Part shown: one piece after another, positions 55,857 to 64,000 of the stretch
How the letters are laid out: each line of letters opens with the position of its first letter
Numbering within the stretch: the stretch's first letter is position 1
The notes under the pieces: model-generated
Databases searched by the model: none
Seen by the model: only the letters and a program-made list of their open reading frames with translations
Told to the model about the DNA's origin: nothing
Source: Trachythela sp. YZ-2020
Taxonomy: Eukaryota > Cnidaria > Anthozoa > Malacalcyonacea > Clavulariidae
Direction: 5' to 3'
Length of the DNA stretch: 64,000 nt
Assembly: GCA_016169945.1 (NCBI GenBank)
Contig: JADLSH010000333.1
Coordinates: forward strand, 1-64,000
Position numbers and translations under genes: made by a program

Positions 55857-57078
55857 TACCAGCTACATTTAATTTAGTTTGTTTTGATTTACAGTTTCTA
55901 GTTCCAAATCATAGCATCAAATCCCATTCGTTTGAGTAAAACATGTGCTATTACTTTGTTTGTATATACGATAGAGCACGTGTAAGGAATAGTGATTAAC
56001 TGGCAGGGGAAAACAAGGGCCTGTCTCCATAGCAACATGAAGAAGAGTTCCCGGATATAAAACATGGCTCGAACGTAATTTTGAGTGATTTTTATAGTTT
56101 TTCCTGGTTTTTCTAAAAGTATATGTTTATGTAAAATATAAAACAAACGAAACTCCAATTGTGAGTGTATTGTGTATTTACTCTACGTGCATAGTGTAAC
56201 ATTTGGAGGTCCCATGGAGATGTAAAATGAATTAATATTACGAAATGAAGGTGAATATAGAATCAGACACAAAGAATAAGTGCTGGAATTTGATGCCCAA
56301 GTATTGTCCTTGAGTCTGAATGAACTGACCGAGTTGTGTGAAGCAGCCTCGTACCCAGGTGTTTTTAAGGAAAAAACATTGTATAGAGATCAGTGGCTAA
56401 GCGGAGTGAGCCGCAAGGGTGCTTGGGGGAGGTTGCGACGAAGGAAGCACCTGGCAGAAAATGTATTAAAGATGGTGGCAGAGATTTTTAAATCAATGAA
56501 TGCAAATGAGAAAATGTTGCAATTGTCATCGCAAACTGAAAGATTTATACACAGTGTTGTATGTTCAGGAAATATTTTGTGTCCAAATGATGAATGCACT
56601 GTGTATTTTAGTGTATTTTCATATATTTTTTTAATATGTATAAGATAATAAAACCAATGCAATACTGATAATTTGTACTTTCCTGCCAGTGTCCTGGCTA
56701 ATTCTGTGTCCTCATTATCTAATGTAATCTCAACTCCCATCTGAATATCATTAATTTGGTTTTCTAAAAACAAAATTTCTGTTTTATGCTCACTGACTTA
56801 TTCCAGCACTATATCTATAGACCATCGATCATTTCTCATACTCAAATTGTAATGAATTCATGCTATGTTTAAAACATTTTAGGGCTACTCCTATTTGAGG
56901 GCAGGACTCTGTGCTTTGTCTTTCAAATCCGTATTTCAATGACCAACGTAGCCTGTGTAGCAGACGGTTGGGAAACTAGAGACGGGGAAAATACCTGTCT
57001 GCGGTCCAGCGACCATATTTGTGTGCTGACCCCCTGTGTATTTGCATAATAATTAGATAATTTTCCCGCGGAATCAAC
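55857..57078. other. mostly non-coding stretch with one weak ORF
   Basis: A plus-strand ORF at 56280-56648 (LSLNELTELCEAASYPGVFK, GAWGRLRRRKHLAENVLKMV) has plausible protein composition up to about 56550, but no ATG start and no recognised domain. Confidence 0.35.
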
Positions 57079-57141
57079 ATGGCTGCTGCGTTCACAGAAG
57101 CACAGTGGAATGTAGCATTTGAAGACGTCAAAAAATCAGTT
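57079..57141 (+). pseudogene. possible first exon of the RecQ-like gene
   Basis: AACATGG context ATG, then MAAAFTEAQWNVAFEDVKKS and a stop shortly after. It precedes the RecQ fragment at 59211 by 2 kb in the same orientation. The link is only positional. Confidence 0.3.
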
Positions 57142-57239
57142 TAAATTTGCGAACATTCTACCAGAACACAGAGGAGGGTGGACAGCTGTCACATGATATT
57201 TTTCGACCAATGAGGAGACACTATTTTCTCAGCGCTCGC

Positions 57240-58460
57240 AAGAAGCAAGTGGACTGTGAAATTTGCATTGGTCTCATAAATACGGAAATATTCCGCTTTG
57301 TTATTCAAATTTGCAATTAAATTCGATGCACACCCGTTAAATGAATATTAATCTTCTCCCAAGCGAAGAATTTTGGAAGGTAAACGTCGTTTTGTACTAT
57401 ATTTTTATATTTAAAGCAGGCACTTATGCGTCACGTGGAAATACGAGGCTGTTCCAACTATCAACTTTTGAAATAGAAAATATCGAATTTCCATGGTTCG
57501 ATTTCGCTAATTTTCGCATAATGTGATAGATTAAAGCCTAACCTTTCGTTTTAACTGCCCCCCCTATCCCCCCAACTCACCGTTTTCGAGATATTCGCTG
57601 CTGAATTTTTAATACGATTTTGCACTTTCTAAAAATAACTATCTCCAACTTTTGAAGTTTCCCTTATCATTTGCATTTTATTAAAATATTTTAAACTTTT
57701 TGTAATATCAATGAATTATATGTTTAAATGTATATGCTTGATCAGTTTTTTATGGATATTTTAGAAATTATGAAACGTGTTTTTGTTTGTTTTCATCATT
57801 GAAGTTAGTTGTGTCTTCGCGACATGTTGACTAAAGTCTGCGTCTGTTTACAATTTTCAAACCAAAGTATCTAGAATTTCCATGGTTCGATTTTCGTAAT
57901 TTTTGTATAATGATGAAGACAAATGTATAAACTTTGAATCTGCTGGAATGATCCCGGTGATCCCCTGGCAGTTTTCGAGATATTAGACATCGAAGTGATC
58001 ATAGTCATTCGACGTTTGCCAAAATGGCATCTAATAGTTTAGGAAGATATTGAGCCACCAAAAGCTTGTTTTTCCCAATGAATCTTGAAACTTCTTTAAT
58101 AGAAAGAGCGTTATTCTTTAGAGCAAGCGTTAAAGTACTTTTGAATGAATTTTAGGAGATTTAGGAGTTATTTGCGTGTTGTTTAGAGATTTTATATCTG
58201 GACTAGTGTCTGGCTCTGTCTGCAATTTTGTTGTTTGATGGCCTGCTCGACTCGCAAATATCGAATATTTTGTCATTGTTATTCAAATTTTTTTCTGGAA
58301 TGCATCCATGCTATTTCAATAACTATTGATCTACCTATGTGAGCAGTATTTTGTAAGGTAAACGTTATTTTGATCTTTTTTGTAGGCTGTACGTCGTCAT
58401 ATTTTATTAATCCATCAACAATCTTTGAAGTTGAACACCTCGAATTGCTTCGTTTTTTCT
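57240..58460. repeat. diverged tandem repeats
   Basis: Related blocks: TATTCAAATTTGCAATTAAA... with AAGGTAAACGTCGTTTTGTA (57300-57400) against TATTCAAATTTTTTTCTGGA... with AAGGTAAACGTTATTTTGAT (58280-58380); and GAATTTCCATGGTTCGATTT (57485) against the same string at about 57875, each followed by CGTTTTCGAGATATT/CAGTTTTCGAGATATT. Old, decayed repeat units with no coding content. Confidence 0.6.
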
Positions 58461-59210
58461 GAAGAAGTGGACTTTACTGTTTAAAATAAGTGCTGAGTTT
58501 TAGAAGAAAATGTTAGAAGTAAAATTTGTTGTTTATTTACAGATTTGTATTTTGGGTTGAATTATATCATTGTATTGTTAATTTGCCTTCTTGGCTCTGC
58601 CTTCTTGGTGAATATTTGCTTTCTTTAATATTTCTTTATATATGTAGAGAATATGCATGTGCTATGTATTTTCAATAAAAATGGAACTGTATATTACTGT
58701 AAAGTTTGTTTTGTCTACATTTCACCCGTAATTTCTGTTGCAAAAAAGTATATAGAAGTTCTTTGACAACCTCAACATGCGGGTTTTCAGTAGTCACAAT
58801 GTGCTATTGGGATAAATAAATAACTAAATACATATTAAAAGTCGAATCCTTTGTGCCAGCAGAATCAATCGGGCCAATAAATATTTAGTTAACTGTCTGT
58901 ACTGCACTCCTCACTAGTTGCACAATGTACATTACAAATACAGACGATCACTCGCAGCCTTTGAGATTTCTGCACAAATAAATCCTCAGAGAGACTCAAA
59001 GAGCCTTGTTATACCTCCATTACAAAACACTAAACACATCCATAATGATGGCATTGAGTCTCTGTAACAATAGCGTCTATTTTCGCAGAATTTGCTATGG
59101 CCAGAGATGTTGACTTCACGGCAGTCAACGCATAAATGAGGCCGCACGTGGAAACATACGCTCATTACCCATGATGCTTTGCGGCCTGCTGTCCACCCTC
59201 CTCTGACCAG

Positions 59211-60229
59211 AACAAGAAGAATCAATCAGAGAATTTTTCAAGGAGAAAAATATCTTTGTAAATTTGCCCACAGGTTATGGGAAATTGCTAATTTTTCAGT
59301 GTCTTCCAATTGTGTACGACTTTTTTCATGTGAAGCCTTGTGGATCAAGTATTATTGTTGTCATTTCGCCTTTGTGATCGCTGATGGATGACCAAGTTTC
59401 ATATCTGAATAGTCTCTGTATTCCAGCGATAGCCATCACAAACGAAGATGATCCAGAAATCATCCAGCAAGTTTTAAATGGCTATTACATCGTTGTGTTT
59501 GGCTCACCTGAATGCCTATTGTCAACCTCTACTTGGAGAGGAATATTTATGTCTGAAAGTTTAAAGGAAATGATAATAGGAGTTGCTATTGACGAGGCAC
59601 ACTGCATAACATAATGGTATGTTTATAAACTATTCCTTCAATATTATATTAACAATAATAATGAAGCAACTTCAAGTTGGGGGGGGGCACTTTGTCTTAA
59701 GGGCACCTCTTCTATTAGAAATGGGGCTCTTTTCCATTGTTTTAGGTGGAGCAAAGGGCACTTTGAAGAACACTTGGGGGGGGGGGGCACATGCCCCCTG
59801 TGCCCCCCAGTTCCTACGCCACTGGTTACTGATTTATTATAAAGCAGTATGGATATAGTTTTTCGAAGAAGCCTTCCACCCCTTTTCTTCCCCATATTTT
59901 ACCTTGGTCATAGGTTAATTATTTTAGGAATGGGAAAATGCTTTACTCCATCAGTGAAGGAACATGTCTTGGAGAATATGGGCAAAGATGATGGCCATAT
60001 TCGAATACTGATATCTACTGTGGTATTTGGTATGGGTGTTAACTGCAAGGTGGTGAGAAGAATTGTACATTTCGGTCCTTCAAAATCTGTCGAACTGTAC
60101 ATCCAAGAATGTGGTCGGGCTGGGAGGGATGGTTTACCAAGTACATGTGTGCTTCTATTCAATGGTCTGTTGTCCGCCCATTGTGAGAAAGATATGAAGC
60201 AGTATTTTCAAATTGAAGAATGTCGGTGA
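59211..60229 (+). pseudogene. RecQ-type helicase fragment, broken and MITE-interrupted
   Basis: After a tgaccag acceptor at 59210: QEESIREFFKEKNIFVNLPT, GYGKLLIFQCLPIVYDFF (motif I; the usual GKS reads GKL, an altered Walker A), VVISPL, TGA, SLMDDQVSYLNSLCIPAI (motif Ia), VFGSPECLLS, VAIDEAHCIT (motif II), then TAA. A G-rich MITE-like block (59668-59826) follows. The second lobe resumes with [37 protein letters not shown] (motif V) and [20 protein letters not shown] (motif VI), ending at 60229. The segment between motifs II and V is lost. RecQ helicases unwind DNA 3'-5'; this copy cannot. Confidence 0.8.
59668..59826. repeat. G/C-run MITE relic inside the RecQ pseudogene
   Basis: TTCAAGTTGGGGGGGGGCAC at left; right end, reversed, CAGTGGCGTAGGAACTGGGG. 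Same family as 55736-55848; the left terminus is missing. Confidence 0.6.
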
Positions 60230-60299
60230 AAGTGGTTAATGCATCATTTTGGTGTAATTGTTTTAAAAATAAATATAAAATCTTCACAGACAAAACAAC

Positions 60300-62163
60300 A
60301 AACTCGCTTCGTCTCCGACTTAAACTAATGCTAACCTGTTAAACCGGTACTTCTTCTCTGTATTTACACCCTCCGATCCTAGTAATGACCAATCTTTCAC
60401 CATTGCTACTCTAGACGATTCGATTTCCCTGACTACCATCTCAGACCTCACTCTAGCTGACGAAGAAGTCTGCCTCGTGCTTAGAGCTCTTGACGAAGAC
60501 AAAGCTACTGGTCCTGATAAAATCCCAGCGTCATTGCTTAAAAACTGCGCAGCCAACATCAGTCCATCTTTATGTGAACTTTTCAACAAGAGCTTGACTT
60601 CTTGTAAACTGCCTTCGGAGTGGAAACTATCCAACATCAGTCCAATTCCAAAAAATAGTCCTTACCATGAAGTCACTAACTACAGACCAATATCGCTCTT
60701 ATCTTTAATCTCGAAAGTCTTTGAACGTTGCATCTACAATAGACCACGTCTCAGACCAACTTTATGAACTACAACATGGTTTCCTGAGAGGTAAATCAAC
60801 TACCTCTCAGTTGTTGCATGTTCTCCACGAGATCCACAGCGTACTTGAGAAGAAAGGCCAAGTTGACACCATTTACCTCGACTTTGCAAAAGCCTTTGAT
60901 AAAGTTAGTCATGACCTCCTGCTGGTGAAGCTCCACAACTTTGGTATTAGAGGAAATCTTTTTGTTGGTTCAAGGATTATCTTTCTGGCGATTCCAGAGG
61001 GTCACTGTACTTGGTGTGACATCTCAACCTCTTCCAGTACTTTCTGGAGTTCCTCAGGGGTCAATTCTTGGACCACTTCTCTTTCTTATCTTTGTTAATG
61101 ATCTTCCTGAGTCTGTCTCGCAAGATACTACCGTAGCAATGTTTGCTGATGACACCAAATGCCACCGACCTATTCAAACTGTCGAAGATAATGAAATTAT
61201 GCAATCGGATCTGAATAGCATTGCCAATTGGTGTAATGACTGGAGAATGGACATCAATCAAACCAAGTGTGGAGTATTGCATACTACAAGAAGTCATCAA
61301 CCGATCATGACACAGTACACACTATCCAGTACTCCAGTCAAACAATCCGTCAGCCAGAAAGATGTTGGCATGACTATCACCAGTGATCTCAAATGGAATA
61401 GGCAGGTGCTGGAGATGTCGGCAAAAGCTAACAAAATGCTAGGTTTTGTGAAGCGAACGGCATTCGACATTTGTAACCAAAGAATTCGCAAGGTGCTCTA
61501 TCTGACCATGGTTCAAAGTCAGCTGGCTTACAGTAGTCAAGTATGGGCACCACAGTCGGTCAAAAACATCTTGATCATCGAACGTATACAACGACGTGCT
61601 ACAAAATTTATATTATCATTGCCACACCAAACAGATATATCGTACAAAGTTAGATTGCAGACCATCAGTATTATTCCTATATGTTACTGGCACGAGTACT
61701 TAGATATGGTGTATCTTTTTAAGTGCATCATAAATAACTCCGACAGTAACATATCCACCAAGGTCCCGGTACAAGAAACAAGAAATGTTAATGCGACCAA
61801 TGGTACCACACTAAATGTAGCGAAGTGCCGAACTGTTAGTTTCAAAAACAGCTATTATATCAGAGCTGCCAACGTATGGAACACGCTTCCTTGCACCATT
61901 AGAGACACCACCAAATCTCTTATTTCATTCATTTGTCGTCTGTTTGTTTGTCAGTTTGTTGACTAGTTTGTCCTAATGTTTGTCTCACTTCTCAATGTTT
62001 ATTGTACAATTATTTCAACTGTTTTGGAACCCCGTTATTGGAGAACTTCTTCTCTGTGTGGTAATTCCAGCCATCCTGTTTAAGTGCATTTTTTAAAAGT
62101 TCTATATGTATATCTTTATTTCTCAATGGCAAAACTTGTAAAATAAAAATAAATAAAATAAAG
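60300..62163 (+). mobile_element. 5'-truncated CR1/L2-like LINE (RT part)
   Basis: Begins near 60340 with LLNRYFFSVFTPSDPSNDQS, then LRALDEDKATGPDKIPASLL, ISPIPKNSPYHEVTNYRPIS (RT), a break near 60765, QHGFLRGKSTTSQLLHVLHE, TIYLDFAKAFDKVSHDLLLV, a break near 60960, LPVLSGVPQGSILGPLLFL, MFADDTKCHR and the C-terminal RIQRRATKFILSLPHQTDIS and AANVWNTLPCTIRD, with a stop at 61964-61966. The 3' end is an A/T-rich AAATAAAATA tail near 62135-62163. The RT box FADD is intact; two frameshifts inactivate it. Confidence 0.85.
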
Positions 62164-62221
62164 TATCTTGATTAAATATCCAGTATCATTGTGTTAAAAA
62201 GAGTAGCATGGATGTTTAATT

Positions 62222-62355
62222 TGCTAATGAATAGATGTTGCTGTAAATTATGTCATACTATATGAAAGCGATGCTATGAGGGAAGTTTTTGCACCTCCCT
62301 TAGCCTCGCTTTCATGTAGTACAATGTAATTTACAGTAACATCCATTATTGACTG
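62222..62355. repeat. foldback hairpin element
   Basis: Imperfect inverted arms (about 62222-62286 and 62293-62355; core GATGTTGCTGTAAATTATGT paired with ACAATGTAATTTACAGTAAC), short loop. Contains TATGAAAGCGATGCTATGAG against the reverse TTAGCCTCGCTTTCATGTAG. Confidence 0.75.
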
Positions 62356-62724
62356 ACATAATCTACAAATCTCTATGCAGAAAATTATGAACCCTTTTAA
62401 TGTGCAATATGACAAACATGCACAATTCTCTCTGCCGAGGAATTTTACCCCCTATACTAATAACCCCTGTGCTAGTAACATACCTTGTGGTTCATTTTGC
62501 ATAGCAGGGTCGGCCATCTGTAATGTAAAAGATAAAATTAATCGTGTAATTGACCTTTTCGGCACTAAAAACATGTGTAGCGCCACATGACAAAAAATGT
62601 AAACAAACACCATGAGTTCGGACATTTGTACAAGCTCGTATTATATGTTCGAACAACAGCTTGCACGCGATCGCGCTACAAAGTTTTAAAATAAAAGCAT
62701 TTTGGGAATCTTGGTCAAATTTTC

Positions 62725-63143
62725 AGCCATTACTAGTAAACAATGAAAAGTGGTTTCGAAGCCATGGATTTAAAAACGATGACTGTCATGGAAATAAAGA
62801 AATATTTAGTTGAACGTGGAGTTAGCTTAAATGGCTATATAAGTCTATATAGAAATCGCGTTTTCAGTTCAAAAATTGGGATTGCCGACTTTCGAAAGCT
62901 TGATGGGCAACAACTCGAGCGAAGAAAGACGTGATGGCAAATTAATAATTTATCGACTCGGCGGACTCGCCGCCATTCGGACTATACGATATATTCAATC
63001 ACTTGATTTGCCAATCGACCAACTAACGACAAACAAGGCCTTGCCGCATACAAGTCTTTCGATGACTACAGACTGTTTGAAGAGGAGTATCATGTAGAAT
63101 CGTTGTTAACAATCACGCTAAAGAATGAAGGTCTACATGCATG
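62725..63143 (+). pseudogene. left arm: inverted partial copy of the SAP/SWIM gene
   Basis: Plus-strand copy beginning at the same point as the minus-strand copy ends in the window: ATG at 62743, MKSGFEAMDLKTMTVMEIKK, YLVERGVSLNGY, then shifted frames (IGLPTFE..., TIRYIQSLDLPIDQL, FDDYRLFEEEYHVESLLTIT). It matches the reverse complement of about 63563-64000, with several indels, and stops matching near 63143, just before the SWIM part. Confidence 0.7.
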
Positions 63144-63192
63144 TGGTCATTATGGTGTTGTTTGCGTGGTGGAAATCTGTCGCGCGTTTCTC

Positions 63193-64000
63193 TCACATCA
63201 ATGTCAATATTTTGCGCATAAGTGTGTTTTCTTTTTCTTTTTGATGAGATGGTAACTTTTCTTTCTCTATCACCAACTCTCGGACTTCGCATGGTTGCGT
63301 GCTTGAGGTCGGCTTCTTTAACCACAAACAGGGACCGCTTGTTGCGCTATTATTGGCACGAGTATTTAAAAGTTCTTCGAGTGAATACATTGCTGCAGAT
63401 ATGTGCTTACATCCACCGTCACGACCACCTTTACATATACACTTGGCATTTAGAATGCTGCCTCTGTTTGTGCCTTTTCCCTCCACGATGAAATACAGGT
63501 CGTAAAAGTCTCTCCCGTCATCGGTTTTAGTCTTCATGGCTGGTCTCACTTTCCCAACATAAACATGTAGACCTTCATTCTTAGCGTGATTGTTAACTAC
63601 ATACCCCTCTTCAGACAGTCTGTAGTCATGGAAAGACTCAGTTGTATATATGAGGCAAGGCCTTGTTTGTCGTAGTTGGTCGATTGGCAACTCAAGTGAT
63701 TGAATATATCGTATAGTCCTAACGGCGGCGAGTCGATAAAGTTGTTCACGACTTTCATTTTGAATGGGTTAAATTTCCATATCATGAATGATTAATTTTC
63801 CATCACGTCTTTCTTCGCTTTCAAAAGTCGGCAATCCCATTTCTTGAACTGAAAACACGATTTCTATTAATACTGGTTTGTTATAGTCATTTACGCTAAC
63901 TCCACGTTCAACTAAATATTTATTTATTTCCATGATAGTCATCGTTTTAAAATCCAGGCTTCGAAACCACTTTTCATTGTTTACTAGTAATGGTTGAAAA
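63193..64000 (-). pseudogene. SAP-like plus SWIM zinc-finger protein (YqaJ-associated type), partial
   Basis: Runs leftward from the window edge: MEINKYLVERGVSVNDYNKP (SAP-like helix pair), MGLPTFESEERRDGK, a disrupted stretch near 63730-63790, then TIRYIQSLELPIDQLRQTRP, SFHDYRLSEEGYVVNNHAKN, GLHVYVGKVRPAMKTKTDDG, and the SWIM finger CICKGGRDGGCKH (C-x-C...C-x-H) with ISAAMYSLEELLN and CLWLKKPTSSTQPCEVRE. In invertebrate genomes such regions precede a YqaJ-type nuclease, which would lie to the left here but is cut off at 63193. Frameshifts near 63700-63800 break it. Confidence 0.65.

Noticed and set aside
55580..55939. 119-codon plus-strand ORF
   Set aside because: It runs through the hAT-like MITE at 55736-55848, so much of it is repeat sequence.

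Overview
This is an intron-bearing, AT-rich, repeat-dense stretch of an animal genome. It has no bacterial-style operons, no tRNA or rRNA genes, and no gene I would confidently call an ordinary single-copy host gene. Nearly everything recognisable is a mobile element or a decayed piece of one: BEL/Pao and Gypsy LTR retrotransposons, four CR1/L2-like LINEs, a Penelope-like element, a Crypton-type tyrosine recombinase, a THAP/P-like transposon, a PIF/Harbinger element, a MULE-like transposase, TTAA-target elements, hAT-like MITEs and a tRNA-derived SINE. The mix, together with a THAP-P transposase, kinase-bearing repeats, RecQ/PIF1 fragments and a SAP/SWIM protein, suggests an early-branching invertebrate, most likely a cnidarian. 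That is an inference from family content, not a proven assignment.

Layout. 1-800: BEL pol fragment (-). 1089-4788: P-like element with ~200-bp terminal inverted repeats. 7418-8836: MULE-like remnant (-). 9534-10068: TTAA-flanked MITE. 10444-30849: a four-layer nest. A Crypton recombinase (-) is split near its C-terminus by a Gypsy element (10591-30063, -). That Gypsy carries a BEL fragment (11540-14870) and, inside gag, a large terminal-inverted-repeat element (17004-29661). The large element carries two multi-exon genes (a conserved unknown protein and a coiled-coil protein kinase) and is itself hit by a Harbinger element (25664-29620). 30862-31450: Penelope 3' end with a hammerhead-like core (-). 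31860-32960: second kinase pseudogene (-). 32958-35305: LINE (+) with a hAT MITE. 35496-39568: second TTAA MITE copy, split by another TTAA element (35741-38823). 40797-43979: LINE (-). 45488-46877: three-exon unknown gene (-). 47515-52333: LINE (-) with a SINE between its two ORFs. 52328-53270: truncated PIF1 helicase (-). 59200-60229: RecQ pseudogene (+). 60300-62163: LINE (+). 62725-64000: tail-to-tail inverted copies of a SAP/SWIM gene.

The most interesting object is the 17004-29661 element. Its ends are a 25-bp inverted repeat (one mismatch) flanked by AG. Removing the element restores an in-frame Gypsy gag junction, so the boundaries are well supported. Net of the Harbinger it is about 8.7 kb. 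It carries a protein of a family I know only as uncharacterised, plus a protein kinase that looks like cargo. A second kinase pseudogene lies 7.5 kb away. Most coding copies here contain stops or frameshifts; the Harbinger DNA-binding partner gene is the best-preserved reading frame.
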